Assembly: GCA_903900265.1 (NCBI GenBank)
Contig: CAIUMM010000106.1
Coordinates: 1-64,000, forward strand
Direction of reading: 5' to 3'
Source of the DNA: an uncultured Pseudomonadota bacterium
GTDB lineage: Bacteria > Myxococcota_A > UBA796 > SXON01
DNA length: 64,000 nucleotides
In this document: positions 33,859 through 48,838 of the stretch, piece by piece
Numbering within the stretch: position 1 is the stretch's first letter
How the letters are laid out: each line of letters opens with the position of its first letter
The notes under the pieces: generated by a model
What the model was told of the DNA's origin: nothing
Databases searched by the model: none
The model's input: the letters and a program-made list of their open reading frames with translations, nothing else
Translations under genes and position numbers: made by a program

Positions 33859-34587
33859 ATGTTTCCTTACCAAGCGCTCAAGAAGCACGCCCCGTTCATC
33901 TCAGGCGGCACGTATACGGTCACCGCTTCCGTCAATGGCCAAGAGAAGACCGTAGCGGTGATCCGGTCGACGCTCGGCGGGACGACACTGACTGAGCAAT
34001 GGGCGTTTGCAAGCGGTAGTGCAGCCACACTCACGTTCCAGACCTCAGAGTATGGCACCAACCCGATCGCCGTCTCTGCGTTCCCCGACCATCTGCCATG
34101 GCCGGGCACCCAAGGTGGCGCCAACTCTGGCCCGCTGAACATCCAGAGCCGCAAATTACCGCCGTCCGCCGATCTCGCGACAAACCTGCGTAACGGCCAA
34201 ACTGACCCGCCCACCGTGCACTACGTCTCCAGCGCCGCCACGGTGCAGAACCCCGCACCCCCAGCCGCTGGAGGACTGACCACGCAGCCCGGCGCCAACG
34301 TGACAGGACGCCGCACCGAGGTGCTGAAGTCGGCCACCGGCGCAATCGTCGGACATGTGTACGCCGAGTGGTCATCCGCAACCTCGTCGGTTCAAATCTG
34401 GCAGCTGGTCAAAAACACCTCGTTCACGCCCACCGGCATCGCCAGCTTTGCCCCCGGCGGCCCCCAAACGCTCCCAAGCCCAGGCTCGCTCTCCGCTTGG
34501 TACAGCGCGGCAGTGACCGATCTGGGCACAGGCCTGATCGCCATCTCCGGCACAGCCACCCGCTTCCTCACGCTCCCGCAGCCGTAG
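33859..34587 (+). CDS. Hypothetical protein, beta-rich
   Basis: A 242-aa protein I do not recognise. It opens MFPYQALKKHAPFISGGTYTVTASVNGQEKTV and is rich in Thr, Ser, Gly, Pro and Ala, with alternating patterns suggesting beta-strands (VGHVYAEWSSATSSVQIWQL, GLIAISGTATRFLTL). There is no signal peptide or membrane segment. It follows kinase C by 25 bp on the same strand and may be cotranscribed, so a kinase substrate or partner is conceivable. The track start at 33613 overlaps the kinase gene; ATG 33859 avoids this. Confidence 0.6.
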   Translation: MFPYQALKKHAPFISGGTYTVTASVNGQEKTVAVIRSTLGGTTLTEQWAFASGSAATLTFQTSEYGTNPIAVSAFPDHLPWPGTQGGANSGPLNIQSRKLPPSADLATNLRNGQTDPPTVHYVSSAATVQNPAPPAAGGLTTQPGANVTGRRTEVLKSATGAIVGHVYAEWSSATSSVQIWQLVKNTSFTPTGIASFAPGGPQTLPSPGSLSAWYSAAVTDLGTGLIAISGTATRFLTLPQP

Positions 34588-34642
34588 CCCTCCACGCGCT
34601 GCTACACCGAGTCGAGATAGGATCTCCGCAATCGGAGTCCCC

Positions 34643-35827
34643 ATGCTGTTGCTCGCGCTTGTGTCCTGCTGCCCCCCCAGCGCCAACGACGACGTCGACA
34701 CCGCGCCCCAACACGACACGGACACCGACGCAGACTCCGACGCAGACACCGACGCAGACACCGACGCAGACTCCGACGCAGACTCCGACGCAGACTCCGA
34801 CGCAGACTCCGACGCAGACTCAGATTCGGACTCCGACGCCGAGCCCGCAGACGACGGCTGGCCGGCGCGCTTCTATGCGCCTTACGTCGATGCCACCGCC
34901 TACCCCACGGTCAAGATCGGCGAGATCCCTGCAGAAAACAGCACGCTCCGCTACACCTTAGGCTTCGTGGTCGCGCAGTCACCGACCACCTGCGACGCCA
35001 CCTGGGGCACCTACTCGAGCATCGAGGTCGGCCCGAGCGCCTGGGAAGGCGGCGCCGAGTACACCCTGTACGACCAGATCGACGCGCTGCGCTCTTTGGG
35101 AGGCGACGTCATGGTCTCTTTCGGCGGCGCGGCAAACACCCCGATCGAAGCGGCATGCACCTCGGTCCCCGACGTGCTGGCCCAGTACAACCGCGTCATC
35201 AACACCCTCGAGCTGACCCGAATCGACTTCGACATCGAAGGCAGCTGGGTGGCCGACCCCGTGTCCATCGCCCGACGCTCTGAAGCGATCGCCGCGTTGC
35301 AGGCGCAACAAGCCGCGGCCGGCAAGGCGCTCCACGTGTGGTACACGCTGCCGGTGCTGCCGTCCGGCCTCACCGCCGACGGCGTCGCCGTCGTGCAGGA
35401 CGCGATCGACCACGGCGTCGTGCTGGACGGCGTCAACGTCATGACGATGGACTACGGCGACGGCGCCGCGCCGAACCCCGATGGCGCGATGGGCGCCTAC
35501 GGCATCGACGCGATCACCGCGCTGCACGAGCAATTGACCACGCTGTACAACGGCGCGCACACCGACGCCGAGCTTTGGGCCATGGTCGGATCGACGCCGA
35601 TGATCGGCCAGAACGACGTGCAATCCGAGTTCTTCACCGTCGACGACGCCGCGTCCACCCGCGCTTTCGCCGAAACCAAAGGCGTCGGCATGCTGGGGAT
35701 GTGGTCGATCAACCGCGATCATCCCTGCGCGACCGAGACCGAATGGGCGCAGTCCAACTGCAACGGGCGCACCGACCTCGCCGACTGGGCCTACGCCACG
35801 GCGTTCGCGGGCTACGGCGAGCCTTGA
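34643..35827 (+). CDS. GH18 chitinase-like lipoprotein with Asp/Ser-rich linker
   Basis: A 394-aa lipoprotein with a short signal MLLLALVSC. It has a linker of about 45 residues of D[STA]D repeats, then a TIM-barrel domain. LTRIDFDIEGSW matches the GH18 DxDxE catalytic pattern with Glu as proton donor. GGDVMVSFGGAAN is the GH18 substrate-strand motif (SxGG), and GVNVMTMDYGDG is a further strand. The substrate is probably chitin or a related beta-1,4-GlcNAc polymer. GGAG lies 5 nt before the ATG. The stop overlaps the next ATG by one base (TGATG), coupling it to the FG-GAP lipoprotein. Confidence 0.85.
   Translation: MLLLALVSCCPPSANDDVDTAPQHDTDTDADSDADTDADTDADSDADSDADSDADSDADSDSDSDAEPADDGWPARFYAPYVDATAYPTVKIGEIPAENSTLRYTLGFVVAQSPTTCDATWGTYSSIEVGPSAWEGGAEYTLYDQIDALRSLGGDVMVSFGGAANTPIEAACTSVPDVLAQYNRVINTLELTRIDFDIEGSWVADPVSIARRSEAIAALQAQQAAAGKALHVWYTLPVLPSGLTADGVAVVQDAIDHGVVLDGVNVMTMDYGDGAAPNPDGAMGAYGIDAITALHEQLTTLYNGAHTDAELWAMVGSTPMIGQNDVQSEFFTVDDAASTRAFAETKGVGMLGMWSINRDHPCATETEWAQSNCNGRTDLADWAYATAFAGYGEP
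34721..34838 (+). repeat. 12-bp tandem repeat encoding the Asp-rich linker
   Basis: About nine units of GAC(T/A)CCGACGCA, in frame, encode DSDAD/DTDAD. It lies within the GH18 lipoprotein gene between lipobox and catalytic domain. Such arrays change length easily by slippage without loss of frame. Confidence 0.85.
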
Positions 35828-37695
35828 TGCGCGTCGGGTTCCTGCTGCTTGGCCTGCTCCCGAGCCTGCTTGGCGCGTGCGGAATCGACAACGGCCTGCG
35901 CCCCGACGCCGACGGGACGCCTATCTACGTCGACACCGCCGGGGCGTGCGCTGGGATGGAGGCCGCCCCCTCCGCCATCGTGAGCAGCGACCCCGCCTGC
36001 ATCGCCCCTGATCCGGTAGCCGATCCGTGGTCCATCGAAGCCTTCTGGACCTTCGCCGCACCGGTCGAAGCCCCCGACGCCACCTACGCGATCGGTCAAC
36101 CCGCGGTCGCCCGGCTGACCGATGACAACGGCGACGGCACCCTCGGGCACGGCGACAGCGTCTACGTCGTGGCCGTTCTCTACGCCGCGTCCACCGATTC
36201 CGCGGACGGCGCGCTCGGCCCGGGCTGGCTGGTGGCGATCGACGGGGCGACCGGCGCAGAAGCCTGGGCGGTGCCGGACGTCGATCCCCGCTCTGGGGTC
36301 GCGATCGCGGACGTCGACAACGACGGCGCTGTCGAGATCCTCTGCTGGTCGGTAGACGGCCACCTCGTCGCGCGCGACGCCACCGGCGCCACCGTGTGGA
36401 CCTCCTCCGACGCCGCGCCGCCGGCTGAAGACGGCTATCAGATGGTCATCGCCGACGTCGATGAGGACGGCATCCCCGAGGTGATCGCCGACGTCATGGT
36501 GCTGGACGGCGTGACTGGCGCGCTGCGCGCCACCCTCCCCGTCGACACCGTCACCCACCAGCACCGCGCCCCGTCGGTCGGCGACATCACCGGCGACGGC
36601 GCGCAGGAGATCATGGTCGCCGGCCGGGTATTCAGCGCCGATGGCGTCCAGATCTGGTACTCGGGCGAAGGCGTCGAAGACACGGTGTGGTCGACGTTCT
36701 TGCAGCTAGACACCGATGACGCCGCCGAGGTGTTGACCCTCGGCGCCAACCTCGTGCTCTCCGACGATGACGGCACGACGCTCCTGCGGTCGCCGACCTT
36801 CGCGCGCAATTGGAGCGGAGGCCCGTGCATCGGAAACTTCGACGGCGACGACGACACCGAGATGGCCTACGGCGCCTATGACGGCTTCTACGTGCGCGAC
36901 ATGGACGTGCGCAACGTGTCCAGCGCGATCATCCACCAGTACGACGGCGCCGCCGCGTGCGCAGGCTACGACCTCGACGCAGACGGCATCCTCGAGGTGA
37001 TCTTCGCTGACGAGGTCGCGACGTACATCCTCGACGGCAGCACCGGCGCCGAGCGCTTCAACGTCCCGCGCAGCGCCCAGACCGGCTTCGCCTCCCCGGC
37101 CATCGCCGATCTCGACGATGACGGCGACGTCGAGATCCTCGTCGTCGCGAGCGACACCGCAGCGCGCGTGGCATTGACGGTGTGGACCCACGCGGGAGAA
37201 GGCTGGCCGGCGGTCACCGACGCGTGGCCGACCTTCGACTACGACGGCCACAACGTCGCGATCGACGGCCGCGTGCCGGCGATCCCCACCGCCAACTGGC
37301 TCCAGGAGAGCGGCGTGCGCGCGGCGCCGACCAACCTGCGCATGGGCGCAGCCGCCGACCTCGTCGTGAGTTTCACCGAGGTGTGTGACCCCGCCTGTGA
37401 AGCCGAACCCACGCCGGCCGACCCGAGCGCGGAGCTGAGCGTCGCGGTGCAGGTCGCGAACGTCGGCGCCGCCGAAGCCCCCGCGGGATCGGTGCTGGCG
37501 CTGTACGCGGTGGACGGCCGCAGCCGCCGCTTGATCGCGCGTCAGTCGCTCGCCGCGGTGCCCGCCGGAGCCGCGCTGCCCGGCGCGCTGTTCGAGGTCG
37601 CCGCCGCCTCCGAGCTGCAAGCGGTGGTTGAAGCTGCGGATCACGAATGCGACGCTACCAACAACACCGCGACGTGGCGCGCGTCCTGCCGGTAG
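35827..37695 (+). CDS. FG-GAP/VCBS repeat lipoprotein
   Basis: A 622-aa lipoprotein with signal MRVGFLLLGLLPSLLGAC. The body has repeated propeller motifs (DDNGDGTLGHGD, IADVDNDGAVEIL, IADVDEDGIPEVI, GDITGDGAQEIM, YDLDADGILEVI, IADLDDDGDVEIL) typical of FG-GAP/VCBS surface proteins. The C-terminal 150 residues look like a CARDB-type Ig-like domain (SVAVQVANVGAAEAPAGSVL). It is coupled to the GH18-like gene by TGATG, so the two are probably made together at the cell surface. The track start at 35338 lies within the GH18 gene and is not used. Confidence 0.85.
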   Translation: MRVGFLLLGLLPSLLGACGIDNGLRPDADGTPIYVDTAGACAGMEAAPSAIVSSDPACIAPDPVADPWSIEAFWTFAAPVEAPDATYAIGQPAVARLTDDNGDGTLGHGDSVYVVAVLYAASTDSADGALGPGWLVAIDGATGAEAWAVPDVDPRSGVAIADVDNDGAVEILCWSVDGHLVARDATGATVWTSSDAAPPAEDGYQMVIADVDEDGIPEVIADVMVLDGVTGALRATLPVDTVTHQHRAPSVGDITGDGAQEIMVAGRVFSADGVQIWYSGEGVEDTVWSTFLQLDTDDAAEVLTLGANLVLSDDDGTTLLRSPTFARNWSGGPCIGNFDGDDDTEMAYGAYDGFYVRDMDVRNVSSAIIHQYDGAAACAGYDLDADGILEVIFADEVATYILDGSTGAERFNVPRSAQTGFASPAIADLDDDGDVEILVVASDTAARVALTVWTHAGEGWPAVTDAWPTFDYDGHNVAIDGRVPAIPTANWLQESGVRAAPTNLRMGAAADLVVSFTEVCDPACEAEPTPADPSAELSVAVQVANVGAAEAPAGSVLALYAVDGRSRRLIARQSLAAVPAGAALPGALFEVAAASELQAVVEAADHECDATNNTATWRASCR

Positions 37696-37726
37696 AACCC
37701 CGAGGTTCGCGGCAGACAGTCGGCGT

Positions 37727-38083
37727 TTACTCCCACATTGTGGGCGTCGCAGCGATGTACAGCTGGTAGAGCTGGTAGAACGGCAGCACCGCGAACGGCA
37801 CCGCGGCGAGGCTCGCGATCTGCCACTCGCGGCGGCGGATCAACGGCACGGGCAACGCCGCAAAGATCGCCGTCAGCAGCCACGGATACGCTAGGTGCGG
37901 CTCGGTCGGGGTGTCGGCCCGGGCCATCCAGCCCGCCATCGCAAAATACGGTCCCGCAAAGACCACAACCGGCACGCCGATGATCCCGGCGATGTACATC
38001 GACACCAGCATGTTCAGCGCGACGACCGTGCGCATCACGCGCGAGAACGACAACGATCGATCGGGAACATCCGCCATCGCCAC
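37727..38083 (-). CDS. Small membrane protein, unknown function
   Basis: A 118-aa protein with about three hydrophobic segments (VVALNMLVSMYIAGIIGVPVVVFAG, YPWLLTAIFAALPVPLI, SLAAVPFAVLPFYQLYQLYI). It has no recognised domain. It is convergent with the FG-GAP gene and divergent from hscA. The start could be the ATG two codons later (MADVPDRS). Confidence 0.6.
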   Translation of the reverse strand: MAMADVPDRSLSFSRVMRTVVALNMLVSMYIAGIIGVPVVVFAGPYFAMAGWMARADTPTEPHLAYPWLLTAIFAALPVPLIRRREWQIASLAAVPFAVLPFYQLYQLYIAATPTMWE

Positions 38084-38185
38084 AGCCTACCCGGGTAAGG
38101 CGGTAACTGCCGCCACCGAACCGCCGCGCGCGCGTTGCCCCTGCGCCGCACAACTCTTACGTGCGCGTGAGCTTTGGAGCATCGT

Positions 38186-40079
<1,894 letters not shown>

Positions 40080-40090
<11 letters not shown>

Positions 40091-40487
40091 AAACCCGTTC
40101 CTGAAAGCCACCGACGAGCGTACGCCCACCAAGCCGTACACCATCACCGTGCAGCCCGGCAACATCGTCGTGCACGTCGATCCGGCCAACCTGCACGGCG
40201 GGGATCACGGGCTGGTCGGCAGCGTGCTCGGCGAGCTGATGGAGGCCGGCGTCGACATCGAGCACTCCTGCGGCGGCGTGCTCGCGTGCTCCACCTGCCA
40301 CGTCTACATCGCTTCGGGCGGCAAGAGCTGCGGCGAAGCCAGCGAAGAAGAAGAAGACATGATCGACTCCGCGCCCGCCGTGCGCTCCACCTCCCGGCTC
40401 GCGTGCCAGTGCGTGCCCGACGGGTCCACCGACATCGTCGTTGAGATCCCGTCCTGGAACCGCAACGCGGTGAAAGAAGGGCACTGA
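40080..40487 (+). CDS. fdx: 2Fe-2S ferredoxin, ISC/adrenodoxin type
   Basis: A 135-aa ferredoxin. Cluster ligands are Cys64, Cys70, Cys73 ([14 protein letters not shown]) and Cys109 (SRLACQC), the C-x5-C-x2-C...C arrangement of Fdx/adrenodoxin. It donates electrons during Fe-S cluster assembly. Position directly after hscA is the usual iscSUA-hscBA-fdx order. The N-terminus is about 15 residues longer than usual and the end ([11 protein letters not shown]) fits Fdx. It overlaps hscA by 11 bp. Cys84 and Cys111 are extra. Confidence 0.93.
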
Positions 40488-40559
40488 AGTCCAGAGCGTG
40501 TAAACCGAGCCGTGCCAACGGACCGGTTTCAAGGATACAGTAGCCACGAGGATTCACAC

Positions 40560-42752
<2,193 letters not shown>

Positions 42753-42822
42753 AGCCGCGGTAGATCGCCATCCGGTGATTATGGATCCGCGGTAGCCAAA
42801 CCTTCACCGCGGAATCCAGACT

Positions 42823-43809
42823 ATGCACATGCTCGCTCTTTGCCTCGCCTTCGCATCCACCGCTTTCGCCGCCGATCGCGACAAGGACGACAAGAAAGCA
42901 GAGCCTCCGCAGGTCAAGGTCGGTGCGCTCGTTTTCGCGCACTACGGCTACGATCTGACCAAGAGCGCAAAGAGCGCCAACTCCTTCGACCTCGACCGCG
43001 CCTACCTGAGCGCGCAGTCGCAGCTGAACGACCACCTCGCCGCCAAGGTGATGCTCGACGCCGGTCGCCTCGATGACACGAGCGCCGACACCAAGCTCCG
43101 CGTCTACGTCAAGCACGCGTGGCTCGAAGCGTCCAACGGCAAGGCGATCAAAGCCCGCTTCGGCGTAGTCGACACCGGATACCTCTCCTACGGAGAGCAG
43201 TTCCTCGGGCTGCGCTACATGGGCAAGCTCATGGCGGACGACCAGAAGGCCCTCTCCACCGCCGACATCGGCATCAACGCCCAAGGAGAGCAGGCGGGCG
43301 GGCTGGTGTCCTGGCACGCCGCGATCCTGAACGGCGAAGGCTACTCCAAGCCCGAGCTCGACGCAGGCAAGACCGGTCAAGCCCGCGTCAGCGTCGATCC
43401 GCTCGCCAAAAAGCAGAAGTTCGCGCTTCCCATCACCGGCTTTGTGTCGTACGCGATCCCCGCCAAGGGCAACGACTCCGTGCTCGTCTACGCCGGCGCC
43501 GTCGGCGTCAAGGTGCCCCACGTGCTCGGCTGGGTCGAATACGTCGGCAAGAGCACCGGGGGCGTCAGCAGCGGCGGCATCTCCGCGACCGTGTCCCCCC
43601 GCATGGCCAAGTACGGCGGCATCGTGCTCCGCGTAGACCGCTGGGACCCGAACGCCGCGAAGGACAAGGACGCCTCCCTGAAGATCAGCGGCGGTCTCAC
43701 CCACGACTTCCTGGAGAAGACCTCGGTCTCCTTGACCTACGAGCGCACGCAGCCTGAGGTGGGCAACGCCACCCACGGGATCTTCGCTCGCATGCAAGCT
43801 GGGTTCTGA
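42823..43809 (+). CDS. Porin-like outer-membrane beta-barrel protein
   Basis: A 328-aa protein with a short signal MHMLALCLAFASTAFAA. The mature protein alternates amphipathic strands (VKVGALVFAHYGYDLT, NSFDLDRAYLSAQSQLNDHLAAKVMLDAG, IKARFGVVDTGYLSYGEQF) and ends in Phe (IFARMQAGF), the usual outer-membrane assembly signal. FDLDRAYL resembles phosphate-selective porin (OprP) family strands. The solute is unknown. It is followed by isocitrate dehydrogenase after 107 bp. Confidence 0.78.
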   Translation: MHMLALCLAFASTAFAADRDKDDKKAEPPQVKVGALVFAHYGYDLTKSAKSANSFDLDRAYLSAQSQLNDHLAAKVMLDAGRLDDTSADTKLRVYVKHAWLEASNGKAIKARFGVVDTGYLSYGEQFLGLRYMGKLMADDQKALSTADIGINAQGEQAGGLVSWHAAILNGEGYSKPELDAGKTGQARVSVDPLAKKQKFALPITGFVSYAIPAKGNDSVLVYAGAVGVKVPHVLGWVEYVGKSTGGVSSGGISATVSPRMAKYGGIVLRVDRWDPNAAKDKDASLKISGGLTHDFLEKTSVSLTYERTQPEVGNATHGIFARMQAGF

Positions 43810-43889
43810 GCGCCGTCCTTCCCCGTCCAGATCCGTTTGATCCTGCTCCGACCGGCTGCGTTCGCCCGCGCCGGTCGCGAGCATGTTAG

Positions 43890-46139
<2,250 letters not shown>

Positions 46140-46147
46140 CCTCGGTA

Positions 46148-48691
46148 TCAGAAGTGCAGGCCAACGCCGAGCTTAAACTTCACGCCTTCCGTGTTGGCGA
46201 CGTCTACGGTGATCGGCCCAGTATGGCCGTCTCCTAACTGCGCCCTATAGGACAGCGTGGTGCCTACCGACAGCATCTGGATTGGAAACCACCGGAAAGA
46301 CACCGCGGGCTCGATGTAGCCAGATGTAATAGACGCTTCGCCGCTACTCCCGTTCCTGTTACCAAAGTCGCCCTTGATGCTGACAAACCTGACGCCCAAG
46401 TACAAATCAGGTTCCACCTCTACCCAGCGATGGAGGAGCCGGATGGCGTAGCCACCGCCTGCGCCGATCCGTGATGCGCTCATCGTCTGATCATTGACCA
46501 ACACCGAAGAGAGTCCCAGTGACGCCGCCGCGTCTACATGCGCGCGCGGCCCCTGCTTGCCAAGGGACACATCGACCCAGAGCTGCGGCTCCGTCTTGGA
46601 TGAGTAGGACGTTAAGAAATTAGCGTCAACATCATCGCTCAGCGAGACCCGACCGATCTCAAAGCCTACGCGGATACCGAGCAAGCTGGGGTTACGCGGC
46701 TCGCGAAGTGGAGCTTCAGGTTTTGGGGTCGGCTCTGGTTCTGGCACCGGTTCTCCTGGTTCCGGTTCAAGACGTCTTTCCTGAACCGGAGGCGGGGTGG
46801 GCTCGGCCGCTCGCGTACGCTCGCCCGTCCATGCCATCGGCACCCAAACGTAATTGCGGAAGGTGTATTCGGCGGGGTCGGTGAACGCCGGCAACGCGAC
46901 GTTGATTGGCGGAGGCTCGGCGGGAGGCTCTACTTTGGAGTTTGGATCGCAAGGATCCGCCTTGCCTGGGTTCAGCGGCGTCGTGGCGTGACACCATTTG
47001 AGGGTGAAAGCCTCCTCATCGACATGCGCGTCGAAGATGGTGCTGGTCACCGAAGCCAAGGCATCCCCTTTAGCATCGACTTCACGCGCTTCGACCGTGA
47101 CCGCGTCGCGTAGCATCGCGAGCGTCTCCGCAGCGGAAGGCGTCGGCAGCGGCGCCGGGGCGCGAGGCGGAGCAGTCGGGAGAGTGGCGCTCACCACCGG
47201 TGCCCAGGCGCCCTCCGAGCCCCCATAGGACACCCGTGCCTCTACGACCGCCACGCCGCCGGCATCCGCCGAAGTCGACCAACCGCGGCGCGCCGCCACC
47301 GAGGCCGCACCGTCGGCGAACGACGAGCCCATGATGGTGGACACATCCATATCGTCGGAGGGCGCGAAGCCCCCGCCGGAGTCGACCGGGAGCATCGCGT
47401 CACCCAATCGGTAGCCGAATTGGCGAACCACAGGTGCAAGGTCGGCGGAAACGCCCCACCCCTGCACCGCGCTGATCGCTCCGGGCTTGGGAAGCTTGAT
47501 GCCCGCGCTCAGCTCCATGTCCCGGTCTTTGGCAAGCGTTGGATCGGCCGATCCGTCGCTGGAGCCCGGGACATCCGTGTCGATGCGAACGTCACGCAGC
47601 GTGGGCTTACCGACGTTGGTGGCGACGACGCCGACGTCGAAGGTCACCGGTGTCGTCGCGGCGCGGGCACTGTCGCGTATCTCGACGATGAACGGCACCC
47701 GTGTGCCATCCGGGCAGGTCTCGGAGATGTAGGCCTGGATCTCAACGGAGGCCAGATCTTTTGGGGCAAGCTCCGGGAGCTCGACCTCCCGCGCATCCCC
47801 AGTCCACGCGCAGTCGCTCCGCGAGCGCACCCACACCGACGCGCTGTACCAAGACTGGCGACCGGTGTTCTCGATAGGCACAGTGAACTTGACCCATTCC
47901 CCCGCGTCGGCGACTCCGTTCTTGGCGCCCGGGCCGCCTTCGTCCGACACTAACTTCACATCGCTGATGTTGACACGCAGATCGCCGGACGACGGCGCGA
48001 CCTGCACCTGCCGACGGAAGCGCTCGGCAAGGCGCGCGGAGCGTACTTCCTTGCTTGAGCGGGCCTCTTTCAGCAGCTCTTCGGCGCGAGCCGCGATGCG
48101 CTCAGCCGTGGTCAGCGGTCGGTCTCCCCGCGCAGCTTCCGCCGCAGCCTTGGCTGCGATTACAACCTCAAGCTCCTGTTCCTTCATTGCGTTCACCGAA
48201 TCATTCGCGTAAGCACCCATCCCTTTGGCACCGAGCCAACGCGCGACAATCTCATCCGCAACGGCGCGCTCACTGAAATGGATGAGGGCAGCGTAGAGCG
48301 CGTCCTGGCGAGCAACACCCCTCAGAGCTACCGCTAAACCAACTTGTCCTTCAACTTCCTCGGCGACGCGCCGCCGCAGGGTGTCTCCATCCGCACGACT
48401 CAACAACGGAAGCAGGCCGTTCTCGTTCAGGATCGCACCTACATTTTTGAACACCAGCTTGGAAAAAGCGTTGTAGTAGTCTTCTTCCGGCACAGTCTTG
48501 TCGCGCGAACCTCCTTCGATGAGGCCCGCGAGGTCGTCAATGCGCTGGATGTCATCCGGCGCAGCCGCAAAAGCGGAGGTTGACGCGCTCAATGCGAGGG
48601 CGGTGAGCACAGACAGACCCGATAGGCGTGTGCACAAATAATGGCTTATATTCAAAGTAGTTTCCACAAGTACAGAGTTTGGAATCGACAC
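46148..48691 (-). CDS. Large exported protein with CARDB-like middle and beta-barrel-like C-terminus
   Basis: An 847-aa protein I do not recognise as a whole. There is a signal peptide (SGLSVLTALALSASTSAFA), a helical region to about residue 230, and a segment like a CARDB Ig domain (VNISDVKLVSDEGGPGAKNG, GEWVKFTVPIENTGRQSWYS). A Pro/Glu-rich linker follows (about 650-680). The C-terminal 170 residues have alternating strands ending GVKFKLGVGLHF, with terminal Phe typical of an outer-membrane barrel. A periplasm-spanning, OmpA-like anchor is possible. The GTG start leaves an unusually long pre-signal segment; a TTG about 18 codons in (LCTRLSGLS) would be more usual. Codons look less GC-biased than in neighbours. 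Confidence 0.7.
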   Translation of the reverse strand: MSIPNSVLVETTLNISHYLCTRLSGLSVLTALALSASTSAFAAAPDDIQRIDDLAGLIEGGSRDKTVPEEDYYNAFSKLVFKNVGAILNENGLLPLLSRADGDTLRRRVAEEVEGQVGLAVALRGVARQDALYAALIHFSERAVADEIVARWLGAKGMGAYANDSVNAMKEQELEVVIAAKAAAEAARGDRPLTTAERIAARAEELLKEARSSKEVRSARLAERFRRQVQVAPSSGDLRVNISDVKLVSDEGGPGAKNGVADAGEWVKFTVPIENTGRQSWYSASVWVRSRSDCAWTGDAREVELPELAPKDLASVEIQAYISETCPDGTRVPFIVEIRDSARAATTPVTFDVGVVATNVGKPTLRDVRIDTDVPGSSDGSADPTLAKDRDMELSAGIKLPKPGAISAVQGWGVSADLAPVVRQFGYRLGDAMLPVDSGGGFAPSDDMDVSTIMGSSFADGAASVAARRGWSTSADAGGVAVVEARVSYGGSEGAWAPVVSATLPTAPPRAPAPLPTPSAAETLAMLRDAVTVEAREVDAKGDALASVTSTIFDAHVDEEAFTLKWCHATTPLNPGKADPCDPNSKVEPPAEPPPINVALPAFTDPAEYTFRNYVWVPMAWTGERTRAAEPTPPPVQERRLEPEPGEPVPEPEPTPKPEAPLREPRNPSLLGIRVGFEIGRVSLSDDVDANFLTSYSSKTEPQLWVDVSLGKQGPRAHVDAAASLGLSSVLVNDQTMSASRIGAGGGYAIRLLHRWVEVEPDLYLGVRFVSIKGDFGNRNGSSGEASITSGYIEPAVSFRWFPIQMLSVGTTLSYRAQLGDGHTGPITVDVANTEGVKFKLGVGLHF

Positions 48692-48780
48692 AGACGACCG
48701 ATCGTCGCCAGCAATCGGTAGATACTACAGCTAAAATTAGGTCAGCCTAGGCCAGCCCTGACACCGCGCTTCCTACGTCC

Positions 48781-48794
48781 CGGCGGATCCGCCG
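48781..48794. repeat. 14-bp perfect palindrome upstream of the ASH-domain lipoprotein
   Basis: CGGCGGATCCGCCG lies in the 147-bp region between two divergent envelope genes, 45 bp before the ATG at 48839. It could be an operator or simply a GC-rich chance palindrome. Nothing else is recognised in that region. Confidence 0.3.
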
Positions 48795-48838
48795 CCCCCC
48801 CCGCGCCAACCTGTAGGCAGCCGGGCTATAGTCCCCCG

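Noticed and set aside
34721-34838. Possible CRISPR or satellite
   Set aside because: Units are 12 bp, contiguous and in frame with no spacers; they encode an Asp-rich linker.
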